Below are positions 47,106-56,196 of a stretch of 64,000 nucleotides of DNA, piece after piece (the stretch's first letter is position 1; every line of letters starts with the position of its first letter). Under the pieces are notes generated by a model. It was given only the letters and a program-made list of their open reading frames with translations. It made no database searches and was not told where the DNA came from. The translations under genes were made by a program, and so were the position numbers. Source of the DNA: Vreelandella titanicae BH1 (GTDB lineage Bacteria > Pseudomonadota > Gammaproteobacteria > Pseudomonadales > Halomonadaceae); assembly GCF_000336575.1 (NCBI RefSeq), contig NZ_AOPO01000005.1, forward strand, positions 124,001 through 188,000, read 5' to 3'.

Positions 47106-47181
47106 CGCGAGAGCGGTTGCGTGCGAATTGGTGACGCAGCAAGCGGAACACAAACATTATTACAAGATACGGAGGTAGGTA

Positions 47182-47664
47182 ATGTCAGGAGTGGAAATCC
47201 GGCAAGCTACCATTGAAGACTCGGCTTTAATCCATAAATTTGTCATAGAACTTGCGACTTATGAAAAAGCAGAACATGAAGTGTTAGCGACAGTCGCGGA
47301 TATAGAAAACGCTTTGTTTGGCGATAATACGACGACTAAGGCCGTTATCTGTTATTTCAATAACGAACCTATTGGCTTTGCGGTCTATTTCTTCAATTTC
47401 TCAACATGGCTCGGTAAGCATGGGCTATATCTTGAAGATTTGTACGTTACTCAAAAATATCGTGGCGTCGGGGCTGGCAAAGCACTTTTGAAGTATCTTG
47501 CTAACATTGCAATATCGAAAAAATGCGGCCGTTTCGAGTGGAAGGTACTTGACTGGAATGAACCTGCGATCCAGTTCTATGAGTCAATAGGCGCAAAACC
47601 GCAAAATGAATGGATAGGCTACCGTTTGACAGGAAAAGCGCTTGAAGACTTTGCAGTTAGTTAA
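47182..47664 (+). CDS. SSAT-like GNAT acetyltransferase
   Basis: A 160-residue acetyltransferase resembling the spermidine/diamine acetyltransferase group: IRQATIEDSALIHKFVIELA, GLYLEDLYVTQKYRGVGAGKALL and GRFEWKVLDWNEPAIQFYESIGA are the typical segments. GGAGG precedes the ATG. It is clearly more AT-rich than its neighbours, suggesting recent acquisition. The stop is followed by TAACAAGTCGCAGCAGTTCG, which resembles the left arm of an attC site. Substrate not certain. Confidence 0.9.
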   Translation: MSGVEIRQATIEDSALIHKFVIELATYEKAEHEVLATVADIENALFGDNTTTKAVICYFNNEPIGFAVYFFNFSTWLGKHGLYLEDLYVTQKYRGVGAGKALLKYLANIAISKKCGRFEWKVLDWNEPAIQFYESIGAKPQNEWIGYRLTGKALEDFAVS

Positions 47665-48000
47665 CAAGATATAACAAGTCGCAGCAGTTCGCGTCCGGTG
47701 GCCGCCCTTTCCTTGGCTTCTTCTTCGCCACTCCATAGGGCGAAACCCTGGAACATGATAAGGGCTAGGCCCAGCGTGGTAACTGCTGTGGGGGCGGCAT
47801 GAATGCCGAACACTTCCGCCAGGTGCCAGGTGCCAGGTGCCAGGTGCCAGGTGCCAGGTGCCGCCGCTTAGCGGCGCCATCAGCGGCATTATGATCAGGC
47901 CGAAGAGGCTGATGGCTATACCTATAGCAACTGGTGAGTTTGTTGCGCGTGGCGCGTTATCCATTCCCCATCCCGTTAACGCCATCAATACCAGCAGCAT
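47661..48000 (-). pseudogene. Membrane protein gene put out of frame by a heptanucleotide repeat
   Basis: From an ATG at 48000 the minus strand encodes MLLVLMALTGWGM, a second helix AIGIAISLFGLIIMPLMA, and then runs into six copies of GGCACCT, where the frame changes. With one repeat fewer the frame would continue LAEVFGIHAAPTAVTTLGLALIM and end at 47661 with a plausible third helix and a charged tail. Membrane-protein-like sequence also continues upstream of 48000 to a stop at about 48090, so the 5' end may be lost. Family unknown. Confidence 0.6.
47821..47862. repeat. Six tandem heptanucleotide copies
   Basis: AGGTGCC is repeated six times without error inside the preceding membrane-protein gene. 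Seven is not a multiple of three, so each gain or loss of a unit changes the reading frame. Two, five or eight copies give the open frame. Confidence 0.95.
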
Positions 48001-48129
48001 GGCCTGGGCAATGAAAGCGTCTCCAATATAGCCCCCGGCCCAGTTGAGCGCTGCATAGCGCTGAAAGAAAAACGCGACGGCGACAAAGTCCTAAAGCGGG
48101 GCGGGTAGCAGGCAGTCTTCGTAAGAATC

Positions 48130-49011
48130 CTAGCTACGTTGTTGCGTCCGATACTCAGTAGGACTGACACCTGTCTCTGCGCGAAAGCGGTTGCTGAAAT
48201 GACTGCTGGAGCCAAAACCGCAGCGTAGTGCGATCTCAGTCATATTTAGCGATGTTTCCGCCAACAAGTATTGCGCCCGGATAAGACGACGGTGCAGCAC
48301 ATAGCGATGTGGTGGGTAACCAGTGGCTTGTTTGAACATGCGGGCGAAGTGGTAGTCACTTAAGCCAGTGATACCCGCCATGCATGCCAGCGTAAGGGGT
48401 TGGTTCAGGTGATGCTCAATGAACTCCACCACTCGTTTTAATTGCCACGCAGGTAGTCCACCGGTTGGGCGCAGAGTTGGCAGTCGGTGCTGGCTATAGT
48501 GGCGTAGGGTGTGTATCAATGCCGTTTGGGTGGCGGAATCCAGCGCTAATTGATCCAGCGGGTCTTGCCAGTTGCTCTGGCCAAGGGTGGTGCAAAACAG
48601 CTGAGTGAGCAGGGCATCCTGGGCGAAGTCGATTTCGTCCAGTTGCACGCTTCGGCCATCTTTATCCCATACCTGTTCGATCAACTGACTCAGGTGAGTG
48701 TCGCTGAAATAGAAATGCAGTAGTGAGATAGGCCCATGCACGTCCCAACTTGTGATCAGATTGGCGGGCATTAAACACACGCTATTGCTGGTCTCGCTGG
48801 CAATGGTTTGTGATCCCTGCCTGCGTAGGGAGTTCTCCGCGCCGTTCAGATAAACGCTCAGAGTGTGGTGGTTTGAGTGAATTTTCTCAATACGGTCTTC
48901 TTGGTTACTCCAACGGGCCAGCGCCATGCCATTTTTTAGCTGGGTGCTACTTACTAGACGCGCCTGCGTCTGTTTCATCCTGGGATAGTGGCTCAAAGTG
49001 TCGGTGAACAT
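48130..49011 (-). CDS. AraC-family transcriptional regulator
   Basis: A 293-residue protein with an N-terminal sensor region and a C-terminal AraC DNA-binding domain (LTLACMAGITGLSDYHFARMFKQATGYPP and MTEIALRCGFGSSSHFSNRFRAETGVSP, each within the expected last 100 residues). It is divergent from an EamA transporter gene, its probable target. Confidence 0.92.
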   Translation of the reverse strand: MFTDTLSHYPRMKQTQARLVSSTQLKNGMALARWSNQEDRIEKIHSNHHTLSVYLNGAENSLRRQGSQTIASETSNSVCLMPANLITSWDVHGPISLLHFYFSDTHLSQLIEQVWDKDGRSVQLDEIDFAQDALLTQLFCTTLGQSNWQDPLDQLALDSATQTALIHTLRHYSQHRLPTLRPTGGLPAWQLKRVVEFIEHHLNQPLTLACMAGITGLSDYHFARMFKQATGYPPHRYVLHRRLIRAQYLLAETSLNMTEIALRCGFGSSSHFSNRFRAETGVSPTEYRTQQRS

Positions 49012-49179
49012 GGGCGGCTCCTGGGAACTGCGTTAACAGTACTCAGGCTCAGCACGAAACTCAATTCAGCAAACCATTCAACCGCAAGAATAGACAAACT
49101 GGCGCAAACGCAGGCAAGCTAGCCAGCCGGGGTGAGCCGATACTATGGCTGACACTAACCACTCTGGGAATGGCAAGCC

Positions 49180-50076
49180 ATGAATAGTCTTCTGTATATC
49201 TCAACAGTTCTTATCTGGGGCTCGACCTGGCTGGCTATCGCTTGGCAAGTGGGCGAGGTGGCGGTGCCGGTCTCGGTATTCTATCGTTTTCTCATCGCCG
49301 CGCTGGTGCTGTTGGCCGGGCTTACATTGTTGCGCCGACGCCAGGCTCTGCATACCAGGGATCATCTTTTCTGCCTGTTGCAGGGGGGCTGTGTCTTTGG
49401 TTTGAATTTCTACTGCTTCTATACCGCTGCGGGTTATCTGCCCAGCGGCCTAATTGCCATCCTGTTTTCTATGTCGATACTGTTTAATGCGGCCAATGGC
49501 TACCTGTTCTTTCGCACACCGGTTCCGCGGGTATTTTACCTGGCTTTGGCCCTTGGTCTGCCGGGCATGGCGCTGATTTTCTGGCAGGATCTGGTCACAG
49601 TTGAGGCTACGTGGGAACTGCTGGGCGCCATTGGTTTGACGTTGCTGGGTACCTACGGGTTTTCGCTGGGTAACATGGTGTCGGTCAGGCACCAGCGATG
49701 CGGCTTGAAAATCAACACCACCAACGCCTTTGCTATGCTGTATGGGGGGATGTTGATGGGGCTGATTGCCTGGGCTCAGGGAGCCAGTTTCAGCCTGCCA
49801 GCGGAACCGAGATATCTAGGTGCCCTGGTTTATTTGGCGGTAATAGGATCGGTGGGAGGCTTTGGTGCCTACTTTATGCTGGTCGGCCGTATTGGTGCCG
49901 GTAAGGCGGCTTATGCGACGGTATTGTTTCCTTTGGTTGCGCTGGCGCTGTCAACGGTGTTCGAGGGTTACCAGTGGCATGCGGATGCACTTATAGGGTT
50001 AGCAATGATTGTGAGTGGCAACCTGCTGATGTTTAATGCCCATCGTTTGGTTTGGCGGTGGCGGCAGCCTGTTTAG
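49180..50076 (+). CDS. EamA-family transporter
   Basis: A 298-residue ten-helix DMT exporter with two EamA repeats. The N-terminus LLYISTVLIWGSTWLAIAWQ is the classic RhaT/EamA first helix. It is paired with a divergent AraC regulator across a 168-base region. Substrate unknown. Confidence 0.88.
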   Translation: MNSLLYISTVLIWGSTWLAIAWQVGEVAVPVSVFYRFLIAALVLLAGLTLLRRRQALHTRDHLFCLLQGGCVFGLNFYCFYTAAGYLPSGLIAILFSMSILFNAANGYLFFRTPVPRVFYLALALGLPGMALIFWQDLVTVEATWELLGAIGLTLLGTYGFSLGNMVSVRHQRCGLKINTTNAFAMLYGGMLMGLIAWAQGASFSLPAEPRYLGALVYLAVIGSVGGFGAYFMLVGRIGAGKAAYATVLFPLVALALSTVFEGYQWHADALIGLAMIVSGNLLMFNAHRLVWRWRQPV

Positions 50077-50079
50077 TGA

Positions 50080-50414
50080 CTAATAAAGAGGGCACTGCAT
50101 TTCAGTTGCGGTGGTTGGAGGCGCCGAGCCATACATGGGCGAAGAGTCGATCAGTCCGCCGTCATGCTCGAAGAATGCCTTAACTACTTCGGTACGCACA
50201 TCGAGCAGCTTCGGATCACTGCCAACGTTGAATGTTCGCCAAGTGCCCATGCCGATAATGGCAGCGTTTTGTCCGTGCCCGCAAAGGTCTTCTGTTGCAT
50301 CCCGCCCGTGTTGGCAAGAAGTGATACGGTTGGGAGCGTCATGGCGGTGAGCGTGGTGCCGATGAGCGTAAGGCTTTGTCTGCGCGTGATGCGATGCTTG
50401 ATGTGATGCTTCAT
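50080..50414 (-). pseudogene. Broken TAT-exported aldo-keto reductase
   Basis: The start encodes a twin-arginine signal (HRITRRQSLTLIGTTLTAM) and then FAGTDKTLP. A one-base deletion near 50250 shifts the frame; in the next frame IIGMGTWRTFNVGSDPKLL and GGLIDSSPMYGSA follow, the start of an aldo-keto reductase barrel. The rest of the barrel is missing and the frame ends at 50080. The ATG overlaps the stop of the preceding membrane protein by four bases. Confidence 0.75.
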
Positions 50415-50824
50415 AGCGGTCGCTCCTTCAGGTTTTTTTGAATCGGCACCGTGGCAGCCAACACCAGCACAAAGCATGTCAGCACAAATACCTTATTCAC
50501 AAACCAGTTGGTACGCCAGATCGACCACTCAGGGTCGGCGAGAAAACGGACGAACAGGGTACAGATGACGAGGATTTCAATGACGGACATGCCCACCGCC
50601 AATGCACGCGTATAGCTAGGCCGTTCGAGCAGCGCCCAACCTAGCCAAACGTGCGCCAGTGGCCATAGATCCCAATAGATATGCCTTGCCCAGGGCTCGC
50701 CGTATGCCAGCCCGTACCCAATGGGAAACAGGTATTTAATGAACAGCGTCCACGCCGCCAGAATAAACAGCAGGTGGGCGAGAAAGCGAATCCAGGCGTT
50801 TGGTTGTGGGGCGGGCAGTGACAT
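50411..50824 (-). CDS. Small four-helix membrane protein
   Basis: A 137-residue protein with four membrane segments and no recognised family motif. It was cotranscribed with the now broken TAT aldo-keto reductase (overlapping ATGA), so it may have served that enzyme. It follows the intact aldo-keto reductase gene after 37 bases on the same strand. Confidence 0.7.
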   Translation of the reverse strand: MSLPAPQPNAWIRFLAHLLFILAAWTLFIKYLFPIGYGLAYGEPWARHIYWDLWPLAHVWLGWALLERPSYTRALAVGMSVIEILVICTLFVRFLADPEWSIWRTNWFVNKVFVLTCFVLVLAATVPIQKNLKERPL

Positions 50825-50861
50825 GACATCACTCCAGTGCTGGGCCGTTAATGACTCTTAC

Positions 50862-51683
50862 TCACACCATCTTCAGAGACTGCTTGCGCATTGGGCGAGG
50901 ATAGGCGGCATCGATCTGTGCCAGATCATCTTCGTCGAGTCTGACGTTATCTGCATCAAAGTTCTGTCTGAGGTGATCCAGTTTCACGGCTTTAGGAATA
51001 GCAATCACACCAGGGTGGCGCAGAGCCCAGGCGAGGGCGACTTGCGCGGTGGTGGCGCTGTGTTTGCCGGCGATGCGTTGCAGGGCGGCATCATGCAGTA
51101 GCGCGCCGCCTTGCCCGATGGGGCAGTAGGCCATGAGCGGCATATTTTGCTGTGCTTGCCAGGGCAGCAGGTCGTATTCAATGCCGCGTGCTTCGGGGTT
51201 GTAGAGCACCTGATTGGTGGCGCAAGCTGGCTCGCTGAGCTCTGCTAAGTCGTCAATGTCGAAGTTCGACACACCCCAGCGCAGGATCTTGCCCTGCTCA
51301 CGCAGCCGTTCGAAGGCTTCCACTGTTTCGCTCAGCGGGTACTGGCCGCGCCAGTGCAGCAGGTATAGATCGATAGTGTCGGTGCCCAATCGGCGCAGGC
51401 TGCGCTCGCAGGCAGCCTGAACACCCTTGGTGCTGGCGTTGTGCGGGTAGACCTTGCTGACCAGATACACTTCATCGCGCCGGCCACGGATTGCTTGGCC
51501 AACGACTTCTTCAGCACCGCCCTCGGCATACATCTCTGCGGTATCGATCAGCATCATGCCCAGATCCAGACCTTCACGCAGCGCCCTGACCTCAGCCTGC
51601 CGTTGTCCGGCATTCTCGCCCATATGCCAGGTGCCCTGGCCTATACGGGGTACGCTTTCTCCGCCTAGTTTGATTGTCTGCAT
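50862..51683 (-). CDS. Aldo-keto reductase
   Basis: A 273-residue NADPH-dependent reductase with the AKR tetrad: Asp and Tyr in IDTAEMYAEG (about 48-57), Lys in YLVSKVYP and His in LYLLHWRG. VIAIPKAVKLDHLRQNFDA is the NADPH phosphate-binding loop. AGGAGGAG before the ATG at 51683 fixes the start; an in-frame ATG at 51761 would add an unlikely leader. It probably reduces aldehydes or keto compounds. Confidence 0.92.
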   Translation of the reverse strand: MQTIKLGGESVPRIGQGTWHMGENAGQRQAEVRALREGLDLGMMLIDTAEMYAEGGAEEVVGQAIRGRRDEVYLVSKVYPHNASTKGVQAACERSLRRLGTDTIDLYLLHWRGQYPLSETVEAFERLREQGKILRWGVSNFDIDDLAELSEPACATNQVLYNPEARGIEYDLLPWQAQQNMPLMAYCPIGQGGALLHDAALQRIAGKHSATTAQVALAWALRHPGVIAIPKAVKLDHLRQNFDADNVRLDEDDLAQIDAAYPRPMRKQSLKMV

Positions 51684-51840
51684 GTTCTCCTCCTGGTTGT
51701 TGGGTAAATGGATGAGAGGTGGGTTCTCGTCCTCTATATCATGCGAGAAGAGCGGAAGCATCGGGCGTACATGCTTAGGAGCAGCTAGCCAGGCGCGTCA
51801 CTCGAATGCCTCCGCTTCGATACGTCAAAGTCATCGCTGC

Positions 51841-51982
51841 GCTTCAGGCAGGCCGTATAGCCGGGCCTAGGGGGAGCTTTGAATCTACTCCGGATCACTA
51901 TGAGTTAATGCAGCTTGAACTCATTAAATTATTCAAGGAAAGAGTTCCAGAGTATGTACGATTAGCGACAGTCGAAAAATAG
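51841..51982 (+). pseudogene. Deleted paralogue of the 62492-62830 phosphatase-like gene
   Basis: The ribosome-binding site and first codons (GGGGGAGCTTTGAATCT), then ACTCCG, and then the last ~35 codons (from GATCACTATGAGTTAATGCA to the stop TAG at 51980) match the gene at 62492. The middle, including most of the active-site region, is gone through two deletions. What remains is a non-functional relic. Confidence 0.8.
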
Positions 51983-52064
51983 CTAGGTTAGCCACAGTGA
52001 CCACTACCCTGGCAGCTAACCTCAGGTGGTCATAATACGATCAGTTCGGGTAAAGGTTGAGCTA

Positions 52065-53321
52065 CTACAGCCTCTCGACAGCCAACGCCAAGTTGAGTGC
52101 CAAGGGTAGCCGCGGTATCAGTGTGGCCTGGTAAGCGTGGTAGAGATCGGGCTTGATGTCACCTTCGGCAGTGTCGATCTGCAGCTTACCGTCGAGCTCC
52201 TGATACCAGCCGCCCCGCGCGCGATCAATAAAGGTGGTGTCGATGAAATCCCAAAGCCGCCGATACCAGCGCTCGTAGTGGGCCTGATCGGTGCGTTGTA
52301 GAAACGCGGCAGCGGCGGCCAGTGCTTCGGCGTGAGTCCAGTGGCGACGCCGCAGGGAGTTTGGGCGACCCTCCCAATCCACGGTATACACTAGCCCTGG
52401 GGTGCCGTCGGTGGCCCAGCCGTCACGCAGGCTGGCGTCAAATAGCGCCGCAGCGTCAGCGAATAGCCAAGAAGGAGCTGCGCGGCCGCGAGATTCAAGC
52501 GCTGCCTCCAGGTGGAGCATCAGCCGTGACCACTCGAAACCGTGACCCGGCGTGGCGCCATAGGGATAGAACCCGTCGTCGGGGCGGTCGGCGTTGTGCT
52601 CCGGCCATTCTGACCAGTCGCCATGAAAATGTTCGAGTATGCGGTAATCCCGAGAAGCTGCGTGGTGGTGAATCAGCCGTTCAGCGATGGCTAGCGCCCG
52701 ATCAAGCCACAGCGGTTCGTCGCGCACATCGGCTAGTGCTAAGCACAGCTCTACGCCGTGCATGTTGCTGTTACCGCCGCGGTAGTCGCTCAGTTCGCTC
52801 CAGTCCTGGCTGAAACTCTCGACGAAAGCTTGCTCATCCATCGACCAGAAGCGGGTGTCGATCACCCCAATGGCCTCTTCGAGCAGAGCAGCCGCGCCGG
52901 GAATGTCGGCGTGGGTCGCAGTGGCGGCACCGAGGGCGACGAAGTGATGGGTATAGCACTGCTTAGTGCGGTCGTCGCTGGTGGCGGGATCGGCCCCGAA
53001 CCAGCCTCCGTGATGCTCGTCGCGCAGCTTGCCAGACAAAGCGCGAATGGCGTGCTCGGTCATTGCTGCAGCGCCTGGTAGACCTTGTAGCGCCGCTAGG
53101 GCACAGCTGTGCGCCATGCGTGCGGTGAGCATGGTGTCGGCGCTGGCGCCGTCGGGAATGCGCCCGTCACCATTGAGTACTGCGAAACCGCCAGAGGCCA
53201 GACGCGCCTGACGATGGAATTCGAACAATGCGAGCCCTTCGCGGGTCAGCCAGTGGTGATGGGTGACACTATTGAGCCAGCGCCGGTTTTTTTGATCGGT
53301 GTCGTGGTTCATCGCAGCCAT
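52065..53321 (-). CDS. N-acylglucosamine 2-epimerase (AGE)-family protein
   Basis: A 418-residue alpha6/alpha6-barrel protein of the AGE superfamily (N-acylglucosamine epimerases, mannose and sulfoquinovose isomerases). HHGGWFG, the SNMHGVELCLAL segment, GHGFEWSRLMLHLE and the C-terminal RARGGWYQELDG contain the conserved His, Glu and Trp residues of the barrel. It is probably an aldose-ketose isomerase. It is monocistronic, and no sugar transporter is adjacent. Confidence 0.9.
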   Translation of the reverse strand: MAAMNHDTDQKNRRWLNSVTHHHWLTREGLALFEFHRQARLASGGFAVLNGDGRIPDGASADTMLTARMAHSCALAALQGLPGAAAMTEHAIRALSGKLRDEHHGGWFGADPATSDDRTKQCYTHHFVALGAATATHADIPGAAALLEEAIGVIDTRFWSMDEQAFVESFSQDWSELSDYRGGNSNMHGVELCLALADVRDEPLWLDRALAIAERLIHHHAASRDYRILEHFHGDWSEWPEHNADRPDDGFYPYGATPGHGFEWSRLMLHLEAALESRGRAAPSWLFADAAALFDASLRDGWATDGTPGLVYTVDWEGRPNSLRRRHWTHAEALAAAAAFLQRTDQAHYERWYRRLWDFIDTTFIDRARGGWYQELDGKLQIDTAEGDIKPDLYHAYQATLIPRLPLALNLALAVERL

Positions 53322-53734
53322 GCCTTATGTGATCGAGTGGGATCTTGCCTCAGCCATTGACGATGGTGCCGCCGGTCTGACAGCTGGAAGGCTATAAGCG
53401 GTGCTTTGCTCAAGGGGCGTAGGTTATGTTTAATTGAGACACCGAGCCCTTTGTGGCCGCATACACAATCCATGCGCCAGATGCCAAAGCTACGTTATAT
53501 GCTATGACCATGAATCCGACTTATAGAAAATGCAATCATAAAGACATACAACCTATCGCACCGTCAGGTGGCGCACTTCTCAGCCTGGTTCGCTTTTTTC
53601 ATCGTCGCGCTTCGTTAGTTTCAGCGCAAAGTCTTTGCGCCAAAACAGTTGGTCAAGTATCGAATACCATAGCTTCTACATTTCCGCGTTTTTGCCACCC
53701 GTGAGAAGCGGCATTAAATATATATTGGAGTGCT
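53322..53734. other. Region without a supported gene
   Basis: About 410 bases. A plus-strand frame of 83 codons (53453-53704) lacks a ribosome-binding site and any domain. I see nothing else. Confidence 0.4.
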
Positions 53735-54022
53735 ATGTTTAGGCTCGAAGTCGCGGCATTAGTTACTGGTTTAGCAAGTATTGCAGTTGCTTTGCTCATC
53801 CCTTTTGCCTGGAGTTTGTTTCCCGAAATAATGCGCGCCTACTTTCTCGGTGGCGAGCCAGGGGCGATAGTCGTTGGAGTAGGTGTTTTAGTTGGGATAG
53901 TAGGAAGTATGCTGTTTGTTATAAACCTGTTTCGCAGGCAGTTCACTCTGTGGTGGGTGAGGCTATTAGCGGTGTTGGCTCTTTCCCTGGGCCTCGCCAC
54001 GGTCGGTGCAACTGGAATTTAA
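53735..54022 (+). CDS. Small three-helix membrane protein
   Basis: A 95-residue protein with three membrane helices (about 5-28, 42-65 and 72-93). GGAG lies six bases before the ATG. No family was recognised. It is codirectional with the six-gene biosynthetic operon that starts 170 bases later, but the gap and the intervening promoter-like sequence argue for separate transcription. Confidence 0.7.
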   Translation: MFRLEVAALVTGLASIAVALLIPFAWSLFPEIMRAYFLGGEPGAIVVGVGVLVGIVGSMLFVINLFRRQFTLWWVRLLAVLALSLGLATVGATGI

Positions 54023-54193
54023 CAAACGTAAGCAGCAGACAGCTATCCGCAAATCACGAGCTTTTTTAGCGTGTGATTGGCTCTCCTTTACGCGCTCCAC
54101 CAAGTTAGCCATAAAATGAACATCGTCTAATTTCTAATTGATTGATATTAAGCTTTATTAGAGTATGAGAGCGAATCGATTAGAATTGGACAT

Positions 54194-55189
54194 ATGATTA
54201 GCAACTTTACGATTGCCGGGTGGGGCAGCTATCGCCCTCACACCCTGTTAACTTCGCGCGCCCTGGACGAGCGTCAAGGTCAATCGGCCGGCTGGACAGA
54301 ACGCCAGTTTGGCATCGCTGCGCGCCATGTCGCGAGCGAGGATGAGACCACCTCGATGATGGCGACTGAGGCAGCCCGTGAGGCGCTGAACCGCGCTGGC
54401 TGGGGCAATACACCGCCCGACGTCATCATTGGCGGTTGTGGCGTTATGGAGCAACCGATTCCGTCTACAGCCGCTTTAGTCCAGAACCGACTCGGCTTTG
54501 GCCAGTCCGGCGTGCCTAGCTTTGATGTTAACCAGACCTGTTTATCCTTTATGGTGGCACTGGATATCGCCGCCATGGGCATTGCCTGCGGGCGCTGGCG
54601 GCGCGCGCTTGTATTTGCGAGTGACATCGCGTCGGCAGGGCTTAACCCTGAGGAGCCGAAAACGCGGTCCATCTTTGGCGATGGCGCAGCGGCGCTGGCG
54701 ATTGAGGCGACGTCAGACCCAACCTGCGGAATGCGCTCAAGCGTTACGGTTACCCATGGTGCTCACCATGCGCTAGCGCAGCTTCGCGCGGGCGGCACAA
54801 AGTTGCGCATCGCTGAAGGTTACCAGGCGCTGGTCGCCGGTTCCTATTTCGAGATGGACGCCTTTGGCATCTTCAAGGCCGCTGCCAAAGCGTTGCCTGG
54901 CGTCATTGAGCGTGCGCTCACTCAGGCGGAAATAAGCAAGGATGATCTTGCCTGCGTGATTTGCCACCAGGCGAGTGGGCCAGGGGTCGAGCATATCAAG
55001 CGGCTTTTCGCGCCCAACAGTGACCGCGTGGTCAATATCTTCCCAACGACCGGTAACCAGATCGCCGCCTCAATCCCGAGCGTGCTCGCCCACGCACTCA
55101 CGACGGGGGTCGCCAAGCCGGGTGACTATATCCTGCTGTTGGGCACCGCCGCGGGGATCAGTGCCAGTGCCATGGTGCTCAAACTATGA
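54194..55189 (+). CDS. Beta-ketoacyl synthase III/OleA-like thiolase-fold enzyme
   Basis: A 331-residue condensing enzyme. The catalytic triad is readable: Cys116 in FDVNQTCLSFMVALDIA, His258 in VICHQASGPGVEH and Asn288 in FPTTGNQIAAS. The CLxF form around the Cys is nearer to OleA-type non-decarboxylative Claisen enzymes than to FabH (usually CAGF). It probably joins an acyl-CoA or acyl-ACP to a second acyl unit. First gene of a six-gene operon; its stop overlaps the reductase start (ATGA). The preceding 170-base region has TTGATA (54142) and TATGAG (54164), a weak promoter candidate. Confidence 0.88.
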   Translation: MISNFTIAGWGSYRPHTLLTSRALDERQGQSAGWTERQFGIAARHVASEDETTSMMATEAAREALNRAGWGNTPPDVIIGGCGVMEQPIPSTAALVQNRLGFGQSGVPSFDVNQTCLSFMVALDIAAMGIACGRWRRALVFASDIASAGLNPEEPKTRSIFGDGAAALAIEATSDPTCGMRSSVTVTHGAHHALAQLRAGGTKLRIAEGYQALVAGSYFEMDAFGIFKAAAKALPGVIERALTQAEISKDDLACVICHQASGPGVEHIKRLFAPNSDRVVNIFPTTGNQIAASIPSVLAHALTTGVAKPGDYILLLGTAAGISASAMVLKL

Positions 55190-56196
55190 GTCAACGGCGC
55201 ATCCTTATCACCGGGGCGACCGGCGGGCTGGGCATGGCGCTGATGCGCGAGGCGCTAAAACGCGGACATGCTGTGCGAGCCACAGGGCGTTCGCAGGCGG
55301 CGGGCGAGGCGATAACGTCACTCGGCGTGCAGTTCGTTAGGGAGGATCTTACCCACCCAAAAGCTGATTTTCGCGGGCTCTTAAAGGATGTCGATAGCGT
55401 GATTCATGCCGCCGCCTTATCGGCCAGCTGGGGCCCCCGGCGAGCATTTGAGATCCACAATATTCGTATGACCGAACAACTGCTTGAAGCGGCCAGCCGC
55501 TCGGGCGTTGAGCGTTTCGTGTTTGTGTCTTCGCCGTCAATTTTTGCTGCGTATCGTGACCGGATAGCCATCGGCGAATATGACGGCCCCGCGCTTCAGC
55601 CACTTAACCACTACGCACGTACCAAGCTAGCGGCGGAACGCAGCGTGCTTGCGTCGCGGGAAGACGCCATGGCCTGCTGCGCCATTCGCCCGCGGGCGCT
55701 GGTGGGGCCGGGCGATCAGGTGATCCTGCCCAAGCTGGCCGAACTGGCGGGGCGCGAGCGGATGCCGCTTCCGCGTGGCGGCAGGGCGCTAATTGAGTTG
55801 ACCGATCTGCGCGACGCCGCATGGGCTATCTGCGCCGCTGAGGAGCAGGCAGTCGGGCTTGCCGGAAAGGCAATCAACATATCGGGAGGTAACCCTATTG
55901 CGGTACGAGAGGTGGCTGGTAAGCTCGCCGATGCGTTAGGCAAAACACCGCAACTGGTCTCGCTGCCGGTTGGCTTGGCGCGTGCTATTGCTGTGCTCAG
56001 TGAAAACTCTGCGTTGCTGATGCGCGCCGCCCGCGAGCCGATGCTGACACGCTACAAGCTGGCGACGCTGGCCTACTCTCAGACCTTTGATCTCGAGCCT
56101 GCTCAGCGATTACTCGGCTACCGACCCCAGCATGATGCACTGGCAACCCTGCTGGCCGAAGCGAGGCAGCTCTCCACGAAGGAAGAGCAGCCATGA
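55186..56196 (+). CDS. NAD(P)-dependent epimerase/OleD-like 3-beta-HSD-type reductase
   Basis: A 336-residue extended SDR. The Rossmann motif is LITGATGGLGMAL (about 7-19), the catalytic pair is Tyr143-x3-Lys147 (NHYARTKLAAE) and the catalytic Ser region is FVSSPSI. AALSASWGP and SSPSIF resemble OleD, which reduces the beta-keto acid made by OleA. It overlaps both neighbours by four bases. Here it would reduce the keto product of the preceding synthase; the real substrate is inferred. Confidence 0.88.
   Translation: MSQRRILITGATGGLGMALMREALKRGHAVRATGRSQAAGEAITSLGVQFVREDLTHPKADFRGLLKDVDSVIHAAALSASWGPRRAFEIHNIRMTEQLLEAASRSGVERFVFVSSPSIFAAYRDRIAIGEYDGPALQPLNHYARTKLAAERSVLASREDAMACCAIRPRALVGPGDQVILPKLAELAGRERMPLPRGGRALIELTDLRDAAWAICAAEEQAVGLAGKAINISGGNPIAVREVAGKLADALGKTPQLVSLPVGLARAIAVLSENSALLMRAAREPMLTRYKLATLAYSQTFDLEPAQRLLGYRPQHDALATLLAEARQLSTKEEQP

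Noticed and set aside
47819..47862. Repeat array considered as a CRISPR or iteron cluster
   Set aside because: Units are only 7 bases, without spacers, and lie within a reading frame; a simple tandem repeat explains it.
53453..53704. 83-codon plus-strand frame upstream of the small membrane protein
   Set aside because: No ribosome-binding site or domain; looks like chance.
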